Source: Gemmatimonadaceae bacterium (lineage in GTDB: Bacteria; Gemmatimonadota; Gemmatimonadetes; Gemmatimonadales; Gemmatimonadaceae). From it: a stretch of 8,152 nt of DNA. Numbering within the stretch: the stretch's first letter is position 1; every line of letters begins with the position of its first letter. Both the position numbers and the translations under genes were made by a program. The DNA is taken from contig JACDHQ010000072.1 in the NCBI GenBank assembly GCA_013820975.1, forward strand, positions 1 through 8,152, read 5' to 3'. Below the pieces are notes generated by a model. That model was not told the origin of the DNA. It saw only the letters and a list, made by a program, of their open reading frames with translations, and did not search any database. Positions 1-6,003 of this stretch are shown one piece after another.

Positions 1-629
1 TGCTCGAGCACCACACCGAGCTCGGGGCCGGCTACCGCATCGCCCTCAAGGACATGGAGCTGCGCGGGGCCGGCAACATCCTCGGGCCCGAGCAGTCCGG
101 GTATGTCCATGCGGTCGGGTTCGACCCCTACCTCCGCATGCTCGACGAGGCCGTGACCCGCCTTCAGCGCGGCGATGCCCCGCCCAGGCCGGTGCCTGCC
201 GACGTCTCGGCCGACGTGCCGAACTTCCTGCCCGATGAGTTCATCGGGGACCAGGACGCCAAGCTCGATGTGTACCGCCGACTCGCCCGCACCGAGCGGC
301 AGGAGGAAATCGACGTCCTCCGCGGGGAGCTGCGCGACCGCTTCGGCCCCCTCCCGCCGCCGGCCGAGGCAATGCTCGCCATCGCGTCGCTGCGGCAGCT
401 GGGAGCCGCCCTCGGCATTGAGGGCATCCTGGTGCGTGGCGCCGAGGCCCGCATTAACTTCAGGGATACCGCGGCGCCCCGGATGAAGGGGCTGTCCGCG
501 GCCTTCCACGACGTGCAGTTCCAGGCCGAAGTTCGCCGCGCACATCCGCTCTCGCTCAAGCTCACGAGGCTTGGTGGCGGGACGATGCTCGAAGGGCTCG
601 TGCGGGCGCTGCGCAGTCTCGTGTCCTGA
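1..629 (+). CDS. mfd: Transcription-repair coupling factor Mfd, C-terminal part (5' end outside window)
   Basis: Mfd is a cytoplasmic DNA translocase that pushes RNA polymerase stalled at DNA damage off the template and recruits UvrA. Only about 208 codons are visible; the reading frame is open from base 3 and ends at TGA 627-629. The first part reads GAGYRIALKDMELRGAGNILG followed by EQSG, which is the conserved end of the helicase/translocase module (the RGAG...LG.EQSG signature shared with RecG-type translocases). The LPDEFI...KLDVYRRLA stretch and the following roughly 130 residues match the C-terminal TRCF domain, including the DRFGPLP motif. The protein ends in the expected place for the family, so the C-terminus looks intact. 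The ATP-binding motifs lie upstream of the window. The next gene starts 41 bases downstream on the same strand with no convincing terminator between them, so the two may be cotranscribed. Family assignment is very secure. Confidence 0.96.
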   Translation, partial: LEHHTELGAGYRIALKDMELRGAGNILGPEQSGYVHAVGFDPYLRMLDEAVTRLQRGDAPPRPVPADVSADVPNFLPDEFIGDQDAKLDVYRRLARTERQEEIDVLRGELRDRFGPLPPPAEAMLAIASLRQLGAALGIEGILVRGAEARINFRDTAAPRMKGLSAAFHDVQFQAEVRRAHPLSLKLTRLGGGTMLEGLVRALRSLVS

Positions 630-670
630 CCGGGCCGCTTCGGCCGCTTCACCTCGAGTCGTCTCCACAA

Positions 671-2134
671 ATGCGAATCCGCACCCTCGCCGCGTTCGTC
701 GCGGCTGCCGGCATGCTCACCGCCTGCGACGGCCTCAAGGAGGCATTCACGGCGCACGTCGACGTCGCCGCGCGCGCCGCCGGCCAGGAGTTGTCCGTCA
801 CCCGCCTCGGCGAGCTCCTCGGCGGCTCCAACCTCCAGGTTCCGGTCTCCAAGGAGAACGCGCGCGTCGTCGCTGACCTGTGGGTCAGCTATCAGCTGCT
901 CGGCCTCGCTGCCGCTCGCGGCGACACGATGAGCGACACGGCAACGGTGATGGCAGCCGCGCGGTCGATCGTGGACAACATCAAGATCCAGCAGCTGATG
1001 GACTCGGTCTCGCGCGGATGGACGGCCGACACGGCCACCGAGCAGGCATATACCTCGGCGCAGGGTGGGCTGTACGCCGCACGCCACATCCTGCTCGGTA
1101 CCGAGAACCTCACGCCGGCGCAGAAGGACTCGGTGCGCCGCATTGCCGACCAGGCGCGCGCCCAGGTGACGCCGGACAACTTCGCGCAGATGGCGGCGCG
1201 GTACACGACGGAGCCGGGGGGCGGCGAGCGCGGCGGGATGCTCGGCGTCTACCCGCGCCAGATGATGGTGCCGCAGTTCTCCGACGCGGTGGCGGCGCTC
1301 CAGCCGGGCCAGATCTCCCCGGTGTTCGAGACGCAGTTCGGCTTCCACATCGCGCAGCGCCTGCCGTATGCACTCGCGCGCGACCAGTTCGCCGAGCAGT
1401 ACGGTCAGTCGTCGATGCAGCGCGCCGAGAGCACGTACCTCGCCGGCCTCGCAACGACGGCCCGCGTCTCCGTAAAGGATGATGCCCCGGCGCAGCTCAA
1501 GCGCGCTGCCGCCGATTTCGACAAGAGCCTCGGCAGTGATGACGTCCTCGCGACGTATCAGGGTGGGGAACTGACCGTCGGCGAGGTGGTGAGTGCCGTG
1601 AACGCCGCACAGGGCCCCGCGGCGGCCCAGCAGATCGCTGCGGCGCCAGACTCCGTGCTCCGCCAGTTCGTCGAGGAGGTCACCCGCCGTGAACTGCTCG
1701 TGCGCGAGGCTGAGCGTGCCGGGCTCGGCATGCCGGCCGACGAGCGGGCACGGCTCGTCTCCGACTGGAGCCAGCTCGTCTCGTCGATGTGGGAACAGCT
1801 TGGCGTCACGCCGCAGCAGCTCGCCGACAGCGGTTCGACACCGTCGGAGCGCGAGCGGATCGCCGCGGCCCGTGTCGAGGCGTACCTCGACCGGATGATG
1901 GCGGGGCAGGCGCAGCTGGTGCAGGTCCCCGCGGTCCTCGGCACCGCGCTGCGTGAGAAGTTCGAGGGCCGCGTCACGCAGGCCGGGATCGACCGCGCGG
2001 TCGAGCGTGCCCAGGTCGTCCGGATTGCCGCGGACTCGACACGTTCGGCGGCGCAGCCCGGCACGGCCATCCCGATGCCGCCCGCGGGGCAGGGGCCGGC
2101 TGGCCAGGCGCCGGGCAACCAGCCACAGCCCTGA
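671..2134 (+). CDS. PpiC/parvulin-type peptidyl-prolyl cis-trans isomerase, predicted lipoprotein
   Basis: A 487-residue exported protein. The N-terminus is a lipoprotein signal peptide: MRIR, a hydrophobic stretch (residues 5-16) and the lipobox LTAC with the lipidated cysteine at 19. Asp follows at 20, which in E. coli would keep the lipoprotein in the inner membrane; whether that rule holds here is unknown. One parvulin domain spans about residues 136-231. It starts with ARHILL (His139), has GGMLG at 188-192, MVPQF at 199-203 and ends with FGFH (His226); these are the usual active-site positions, so it may be catalytic. Regions 20-135 and about 285-450 are helical and charged and resemble SurA/PrsA chaperone segments. 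The tail (461-487) is rich in Pro, Gly and Gln and probably disordered. The likely role is folding of exported proteins at the membrane. The start at 671 is set by the signal peptide, although no Shine-Dalgarno sequence precedes it. A strong terminator follows. The PPIase family is sure; the exact orthologue (PrsA-like or a second SurA-like protein) is not. Confidence 0.88.
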   Translation: MRIRTLAAFVAAAGMLTACDGLKEAFTAHVDVAARAAGQELSVTRLGELLGGSNLQVPVSKENARVVADLWVSYQLLGLAAARGDTMSDTATVMAAARSIVDNIKIQQLMDSVSRGWTADTATEQAYTSAQGGLYAARHILLGTENLTPAQKDSVRRIADQARAQVTPDNFAQMAARYTTEPGGGERGGMLGVYPRQMMVPQFSDAVAALQPGQISPVFETQFGFHIAQRLPYALARDQFAEQYGQSSMQRAESTYLAGLATTARVSVKDDAPAQLKRAAADFDKSLGSDDVLATYQGGELTVGEVVSAVNAAQGPAAAQQIAAAPDSVLRQFVEEVTRRELLVREAERAGLGMPADERARLVSDWSQLVSSMWEQLGVTPQQLADSGSTPSERERIAAARVEAYLDRMMAGQAQLVQVPAVLGTALREKFEGRVTQAGIDRAVERAQVVRIAADSTRSAAQPGTAIPMPPAGQGPAGQAPGNQPQP

Positions 2135-2153
2135 TCAACCCCTGAGTACCTTT

Positions 2154-2194
2154 CGACGGCCCGCCGCACCTGTCGCGGCGGGCCGTTGTTGTTC
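2154..2194 (+). terminator. Intrinsic terminator after the PPIase lipoprotein gene
   Basis: A perfect 12-bp GC-rich stem (2156-2167 with 2175-2186) has a 7-nt loop and can be extended by C2154-G2188 and a G-T wobble. It is followed by the T-rich run TTGTTGTTC. It lies 20 bases after the stop codon at 2132-2134 and 38 bases before the next start codon, so it probably ends the mfd-lipoprotein transcript and makes surA a separate transcription unit. Confidence 0.85.
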
Positions 2195-2212
2195 GGACCC
2201 AGCCGGCACACA

Positions 2213-2231
2213 CCGGGTATTGATCCTCCGT
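2213..2231 (+). promoter_or_regulatory. Candidate extended -10 element of surA (possible leaderless start)
   Basis: CCGGGTAT (2213-2220), continuing as TATTGA at 2218-2223, ends 8 nt before the ATG at 2232. The position would put the transcription start on or within a few bases of the start codon. No good -35 box is seen at 16-18 nt spacing, and no Shine-Dalgarno sequence lies between the element and the ATG. The same octamer sits at the same distance before typA, which raises the support. Inference only; no mapped transcript start is available. Confidence 0.4.
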
Positions 2232-3593
2232 ATGCGACTCTCCTCCCGTTCGTTCCAGACCCTGGCAGCCGCCCTCGCGGCCGCCCTCGTTGTCGGCCCA
2301 CACTCGGCCGGTGCCCAGGCGGCACCGCAGGAGCGGGTCAGCCTTGACCGCATCGTCGCCGTGGTCGGCGCCAGCCCCATCACCATGTATGAGCTTCAGG
2401 GGCGCATCAACACGATGCGCCAGGAAGGCGTGCAAGTGCCCACGGATTCGGCGGGGCGGCTCGCGTTCGCACGCGACGTCCTCGACCAGATGATCGACGA
2501 CGAGGTGCTGCTGCAGAAGGCGGCGGACCTCAAGATCGAGCTCGCCGACGCGGATGTCACGCTCGCAGTCGACCGGCAGGTCAAGCAGGTCCGCGACCAG
2601 TTCCCGAGCGATCAGGAGTTCCGCGGCGCGCTGCAGGGCGCCGGCCTTGGCACGCCCGAGGAATATCGCCGCTACATCGCCGAGCAGCTCCGGCGCACGC
2701 AGCTGCAGCAGCGCCTCATCGACTCCCTCCGGCAGGACGGCCGGATCGTGCCGACCAACGTGAGCGAGCGTGAGATAGGCGAGGCCTTCGAGCGGCAGCG
2801 CGTGCGGCTTCCGCAGCGCCCGCCCAGCATCACCTTCCGCCAGATCGTCATCCCCACTGCGGCATCCGAGGACGCAAAGGCACGCGCGCGCGCCAAGGCC
2901 GACTCGCTGCTCGCCGAGATCCGGAGCGGCGTTGCGTTCGAGCAGGTGGCGCGGCGCGAGGGGATGGACGGGACGCGCGAAGTCGGTGGGGACCTCGGGT
3001 GGGCGCGTCCCGGCCAGATGGTGCCGGAGTTCGAGCGGTGGATCTTCTCGTTGCGTCCCGGCGAGCTCGGGCCGGTGATCGAGACACCGTTCGGCTTCCA
3101 CGTCATCCGCGTCGACCGCCGCCAGCCCGGAGAGGTCCGGTCGCGTCACATCCTCATCCGGGCCGACGTGCAGCCCGCGGACATCGAGCGCACCCGCTTG
3201 CTGGCCGACAGCGTCGCCACCCGCTGGGGCGCCGGAACTCCCTTCGACTCGCTTGCGCGCAGGTATCACGACTACGCGAGCAAGGAAGAGACGAGCGTGC
3301 TCGCGCCCTTCCCCGTGGACTCGCTGCCCGAGAGCTACCGCAATGCGGTCGCGAACAAGGCGGTCGGCGACATCGTGACCTTCGAAATCCCCGGTGTCAG
3401 TGATGTCCCGAAGTTCGTGGCACTCCAGATTGCGAGCTTCGCCGAAGGCGGCCCGCCGCGCCTCGCCGACTGGCGCGAGCGCATCCGGCAGTCGCTGGCA
3501 CAGGAAGGCGGTTTTCGTCGCTTCATCGACTCGCTACGCGACGCGACCTATGTGTCCGTCCGATTGAGCGAGATTTCGCTCGCCGCTTTCTAG
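2232..3593 (+). CDS. surA: SurA-like periplasmic chaperone / peptidyl-prolyl isomerase
   Basis: A 453-residue exported protein with the SurA layout. In known SurA proteins this escorts unfolded outer-membrane proteins through the periplasm. Residues 1-30 are a Sec signal peptide: MRLSSR, a hydrophobic Ala/Leu stretch, and a signal peptidase I site around AGA/AQA (26-30). The SurA N-terminal chaperone domain follows (about 37-190), beginning RIVAVVGASPITMYEL and containing the LDQMIDDEVLLQKA helix. Parvulin domain 1 (about 198-296) has GGDLGW (252-257), MVPEF (263-267) and FGFH (287-290), but the usual HIL start is replaced by RQIVI (Gln204). Parvulin domain 2 (about 302-403) keeps the RHILI start (His306) but lacks the GGxLGW and GFH motifs, so it looks degenerate. 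The start at 2232 is chosen because it places the signal peptide exactly at the N-terminus; the longer open frame upstream runs back through the terminator. The gene lies upstream of pdxA, as in E. coli. No terminator is seen after it. Confidence 0.9.
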   Translation: MRLSSRSFQTLAAALAAALVVGPHSAGAQAAPQERVSLDRIVAVVGASPITMYELQGRINTMRQEGVQVPTDSAGRLAFARDVLDQMIDDEVLLQKAADLKIELADADVTLAVDRQVKQVRDQFPSDQEFRGALQGAGLGTPEEYRRYIAEQLRRTQLQQRLIDSLRQDGRIVPTNVSEREIGEAFERQRVRLPQRPPSITFRQIVIPTAASEDAKARARAKADSLLAEIRSGVAFEQVARREGMDGTREVGGDLGWARPGQMVPEFERWIFSLRPGELGPVIETPFGFHVIRVDRRQPGEVRSRHILIRADVQPADIERTRLLADSVATRWGAGTPFDSLARRYHDYASKEETSVLAPFPVDSLPESYRNAVANKAVGDIVTFEIPGVSDVPKFVALQIASFAEGGPPRLADWRERIRQSLAQEGGFRRFIDSLRDATYVSVRLSEISLAAF

Positions 3594-3682
3594 CGAGCCG
3601 TTACCCGGCGTCGGCCGCGGCATTACGCTGGAATCGTTGTCCCTGCGATGGGGACGGCGCTGCTGGCACCTGCCCCGTCTCA

Positions 3683-4642
3683 ATGACTGCACCAGAGCAC
3701 GTAACGCTGCAGGAGAAGCCGCGCCTCGCTGTCACCGTGGGCGACCCGCGCGGGATCGGCGCGGAGATCATCGCGGGCGCGCTGCGGGACGCCCGGACCA
3801 CGGACGCTGCCCGGTACGTCGTCGTTGGACCGAGCGGTGCGCAGGTCACGCCCGACGTCGTGATCGGCGCATGGGACGGCAGCGGGGATCCGTCGAAGGC
3901 CGGCCGGATGGCAGGGCTCGCGATCGAGCGGGCGGTGGCGCTTGCCCTGGCGGGAGCAGTGGACGGGATCGTCACGGCGCCACTCGACAAGGCCGCGCTC
4001 CAGGCGGGCGGGTTCGACTACCCTGGGCACACCGAGATGCTCGCCGCGCTCACCGGCCGCCCCGTTGCAATGATGCTGGCGGCCGTGCGGGGCGGGGCAG
4101 GGGGAAACCCACTTCGCGTGGTGCTGGCCACCACGCACATCGCCCTCCGGGAGGTGCCCGACGCGGTAACGGCCGAGGCCATCGCCGGGGCCGCGCGGGT
4201 GACGCGCAATGGGTTGTCCGCGTGGTTCGGCATCCCGGAGCCGCGCATCGCCCTCTGCGGACTGAACCCGCACCTCGGCGATGGTGGCCGCTTCGGGGAC
4301 GAGGACGCCAGGGTACTTGCCCCCGCTGCCGCCGCCGCGGGGCTCGTGGGACCGCTGCCCGCCGATACGGTCTTCGTGCGGGCGATGCGTGGCGAGTTCG
4401 ACGCCGTCGTTGCGCCGTACCATGACGTCGGGATGACCGCCATCAAGGTTGCCGCATTCGGCCATGCGGTGAACGTCACGCTGGGCCTTCCCTTTCCGCG
4501 CTGTTCCCCCGATCACGGCACGGCGCTCGATATTGCAGGGCGCGGCATCGCGGATCCGGGGAGCATGATCGAGGCGATGCTCCTGTGCGCGTCCATCGTG
4601 CGCCGCACGCGCCGGTTGCACGCCGTGAGCGGCGCCACGTGA
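3683..4642 (+). CDS. pdxA: 4-hydroxythreonine-4-phosphate dehydrogenase PdxA
   Basis: PdxA oxidises 4-phosphohydroxy-L-threonine with NAD+ in the DXP-dependent pyridoxal 5'-phosphate pathway, giving the aminoacetone phosphate that PdxJ uses; it is a cytosolic, metal-dependent dimer. The 319 residues match the family length. Visible motifs in order are VTVGDPRGIGAE (18-28), TAPLDKAAL (98-106), YPGHTEML (113-120), ATTH with His152, GLNPHLGDGG with His197 (193-202), PYHDVGMTAIK (245-255) and SPDHGTALDIAG with His278 (275-286). The three histidines correspond to the metal-binding set of the family. Small departures from the common consensus are GDPRGIG in place of GDPAGIG and YHDVGM in place of YHDQGL; both are conservative. 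The start at 3683 has no Shine-Dalgarno sequence but gives the standard N-terminus. The gene lies 89 bases after surA. Its last five codons are the first copy of a 14-bp tandem repeat that runs into the transporter gene. Confidence 0.94.
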   Translation: MTAPEHVTLQEKPRLAVTVGDPRGIGAEIIAGALRDARTTDAARYVVVGPSGAQVTPDVVIGAWDGSGDPSKAGRMAGLAIERAVALALAGAVDGIVTAPLDKAALQAGGFDYPGHTEMLAALTGRPVAMMLAAVRGGAGGNPLRVVLATTHIALREVPDAVTAEAIAGAARVTRNGLSAWFGIPEPRIALCGLNPHLGDGGRFGDEDARVLAPAAAAAGLVGPLPADTVFVRAMRGEFDAVVAPYHDVGMTAIKVAAFGHAVNVTLGLPFPRCSPDHGTALDIAGRGIADPGSMIEAMLLCASIVRRTRRLHAVSGAT

Positions 4643-4687
4643 GCGGCGCCACGTGAGCGGCACGCCGTGAGCGGCGCCACGTGAGCG
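4625..4687 (+). repeat. 14-bp tandem repeat across the pdxA stop and transporter start
   Basis: The unit GTGAGCGGCGCCAC occurs at 4625-4638, 4639-4652 and 4667-4680 exactly, at 4653-4666 in altered form (GTGAGCGGCACGCC), and in part at 4681-4687. It begins inside the last codons of pdxA and ends at the GTG start of the cation transporter, filling the whole 38-base junction. Each unit begins with GTGA. Because 14 is not a multiple of three, successive copies fall in different reading frames. The likely origin is replication slippage. Confidence 0.9.
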
Positions 4688-5607
4688 CGAATGACTGCGC
4701 ATCGCACGGGCCGGGCGGACACCGCGTGGCGACGGCGGGCGATGCCAAGGCGACCCGCGCGCTGCGCTTCGCGCTCTTCATCACCGCGACCTTCCTGATT
4801 GCCGAAGTCGTCGGCGGCATCGTCTCCAACTCGCTCGCGCTGCTGGCGGACGCCGGGCACATGCTCACCGATGTCGGCGCCCTTGGCTTGTCGCTGTTCG
4901 TCGCCTGGTTCAGCCGCCAGGCGGCGTCCCCGCAGAAGACCTACGGCTACCTGCGATGGGAGATCCTCGCCGCGCTGCTCAACGGGGCGGCGCTGCTCGT
5001 GATCTCGATCTGGATCTGCGTCGAGGCGGTGCTGCGCTTCCGCACTCCCGAGCCGATCGGGACCGGGGTGATGCTCACGGTGGCGGTCGCCGGACTGCTC
5101 GTGAACGTCGCGGCCGCCTGGGCACTGCACGGCTCGCATCAGCACAACATGAACGTCCGGGGCGCGTACCTCCACGTCCTCGGCGACCTGCTGGCGTCGG
5201 TGGCCACGATCACCGCGGCCGTCGTGATCCAGACGACGGGGTGGCTGCAGGCCGACCCGGTGGCCTCCGTCCTCAGCACGATGCTCATCGTCCGCGGGGC
5301 GTGGCGCCTCGTTTCAGAAGCGGTGGACGTGCTGCTCGAGGCCACCCCGTCGCACATCGCGATCGACGACGTCCGCGCGCGACTCTCGGCGGTGGCGCAC
5401 GTCGAGTCGGTGCACGACCTGCACGTGTGGACCGTTACCTCCGGGATCATCGCCATGAGCGCCCACGCGATCGTTCGCGAGGCAGAGCAGCACCAGCAGG
5501 TGCTCGAGGCGATCCACGACGCGATGCGCGACATGGACATCGGTCACGTGACCGTGCAGTTGGAGCGCTCCGAGATGTACGACCGGGAGCTCCATCTGCA
5601 CCCGTGA
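4681..5607 (+). CDS. Cation diffusion facilitator, CzcD-like divalent metal exporter
   Basis: An inner-membrane proton/metal antiporter of the CDF family that moves Zn2+ (and probably Cd2+ or Co2+) out of the cytoplasm. The 308 residues are a normal length. Six membrane segments can be placed at about 28-48, 52-77, 93-115, 127-149, 161-184 and 190-210, followed by a cytoplasmic domain to the end. The transport-site motifs are LADAGHMLTD in TM2 (His60, Asp64) and YLHVLGD in TM5 (His165, Asp169); the His/Asp arrangement is that of the zinc-selective CzcD/ZnT group. KTYGYLRWEILAALLNG (86-102) is a typical CzcD signature. The TM4-TM5 loop holds only a short His patch (HGSHQH, 150-155). The C-terminal domain has VESVHDLHVWTVTSG (241-255). 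The GTG at 4681 is the first in-frame start; GTG 4726 is the alternative. Neither has a Shine-Dalgarno sequence, which makes coupling to pdxA translation plausible. Metal specificity is inferred. Confidence 0.92.
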   Translation: MSANDCASHGPGGHRVATAGDAKATRALRFALFITATFLIAEVVGGIVSNSLALLADAGHMLTDVGALGLSLFVAWFSRQAASPQKTYGYLRWEILAALLNGAALLVISIWICVEAVLRFRTPEPIGTGVMLTVAVAGLLVNVAAAWALHGSHQHNMNVRGAYLHVLGDLLASVATITAAVVIQTTGWLQADPVASVLSTMLIVRGAWRLVSEAVDVLLEATPSHIAIDDVRARLSAVAHVESVHDLHVWTVTSGIIAMSAHAIVREAEQHQQVLEAIHDAMRDMDIGHVTVQLERSEMYDRELHLHP

Positions 5608-5642
5608 GGGACATTGGAGACGGGAGTCGGGGGTGGGAGCGG

Positions 5643-5676
5643 AAAAAAACAAAGCGCCGCCCCCTTCGGGCGGCGC
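5643..5676 (-). terminator. Intrinsic terminator of the small minus-strand gene (also meets the transporter transcript)
   Basis: A perfect 9-bp stem (5654-5662 with 5668-5676) has a CCTTC loop. Read on the minus strand it is followed by TTTG and seven Ts (complement of 5643-5653), a strong intrinsic terminator for the gene at 5894-5706. Read on the plus strand the tail is ATTCCGCTTTC, which is weaker but may still end the transporter transcript that stops at 5607. It therefore probably works as a shared convergent terminator. A GCTGATC direct repeat of two copies lies next to it at 5688-5701. Confidence 0.82.
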
Positions 5677-5705
5677 ATTCCGCTTTCGCTGATCGCTGAT
5701 CGCTG

Positions 5706-5894
5706 CTACTCGTTTCGTCGCTCGTCCCCCGATGAGCGCTGCTCGGACCTCTGAAGCTCCCCGATGGGCTTGGCGTATTCCTCTCGATCCGCGTAACCGT
5801 AGCCGCCGAGGACCTCGCCGCCGCGCATGTAGTCATGGCCGTAGCCCCGGCCCAGCGGATAGTCGTGGTTCGCGGATTCGTCGTGCTTTTCCAT
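5706..5894 (-). CDS. Small Gly/Tyr-rich hydrophilic protein of unknown function
   Basis: A 62-residue open frame that I do not recognise. It is probably a real gene: it has AGGAGG six bases before its ATG (the best ribosome binding site in the window), lies in the gap between two plus-strand genes rather than opposite one, and is followed by a terminator whose T-run points the right way. The product is acidic and hydrophilic (about 14 Asp/Glu against 9 Lys/Arg), with no signal peptide or membrane segment. The middle (residues 12-40) is rich in Gly and Tyr with near-repeats: GRGYGHDY (15-22) and GGYGYADREEY (30-40), separated by RGGEVLGG (24-31). The ends are charged; the C-terminal 17 residues (about 46-62) are mostly Glu, Arg, Gln and Ser and look disordered. 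There is no Cys or Trp. A cytoplasmic stress-related or RNA/protein-binding role would be a guess, and I assign none. Confidence 0.72.
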   Translation of the reverse strand: MEKHDESANHDYPLGRGYGHDYMRGGEVLGGYGYADREEYAKPIGELQRSEQRSSGDERRNE

Positions 5895-5900
5895 TGGCCA

Positions 5901-5906
5901 CCTCCT
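5901..5906 (-). promoter_or_regulatory. Strong ribosome binding site of the small minus-strand gene
   Basis: Read on the minus strand, AGGAGG sits 6 nt before the ATG at 5894-5892. It is a full Shine-Dalgarno sequence at ideal spacing. The long plus-strand genes of the window have none, so this site fixes the start and supports the gene being translated efficiently. Confidence 0.8.
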
Positions 5907-5924
5907 ACAGACTGTGAGAGCGGG

Positions 5925-5942
5925 GGATCGCGGGGGCGATCC
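5925..5942. repeat. Inverted repeat GGATCGC-GGGG-GCGATCC
   Basis: Perfect 7-bp arms (5925-5931 and 5936-5942) are separated by four Gs. It lies 31-48 bases upstream of the start codon of the small minus-strand gene, so it would be either in its 5' leader as an RNA hairpin (loop CCCC) or an operator in its promoter. There is no T-run on either side, so it is not a terminator. Confidence 0.55.
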
Positions 5943-5984
5943 TGCCCGGACTCTACGATCGTCGCAGGCCTCGCGCCAGAGGAA

Positions 5985-6003
5985 ACATTCGGGACGGGAA
6001 TGT
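5985..6003. promoter_or_regulatory. Candidate operator: ACATTC-N7-GAATGT dyad
   Basis: A perfect 6-bp inverted repeat with a 7-bp spacer in the intergenic region between the divergent small gene and typA. The arms are AT-richer than their surroundings, and the centre-to-centre spacing of 13 bp is of the kind bound by dimeric repressors. It lies about 100 bases before typA and about 90 before the small gene, so it could act on either. No regulator is encoded in the window. This is a pattern-based guess. Confidence 0.3.

Noticed and set aside
633..645. Small hairpin GGCCG-CTT-CGGCC after mfd considered as a terminator
   Set aside because: Only 5 bp with a 3-nt loop and no following T-run; such palindromes are common at this GC content.
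164..1348. Long minus-strand open frame (394 codons) opposite mfd and the lipoprotein gene
   Set aside because: It covers the mfd end and part of the PPIase gene, both certain on the plus strand; its translation is Arg/Ala/His-rich low-complexity typical of an antisense frame in GC-rich DNA.
1953..2231. N-terminal extension of the surA frame to an ATG at 1953
   Set aside because: The extension overlaps the lipoprotein gene and the terminator and is Arg/Pro/Ser-rich; the signal peptide begins exactly at 2232.
1974..3269. Long minus-strand open frame (431 codons) opposite surA
   Set aside because: It runs through the terminator and most of surA and shows no recognisable domain; it is a shadow caused by high GC content.
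3601..3629. TTACCC-N17-TACGCT considered as a pdxA promoter
   Set aside because: Both boxes match the consensus at only about three of six positions, and the distance to the start codon is unremarkable; cotranscription with surA is as likely.
3680..4702. Minus-strand open frame (340 codons) opposite pdxA
   Set aside because: The plus strand carries all PdxA motifs; the antisense translation has no family features.
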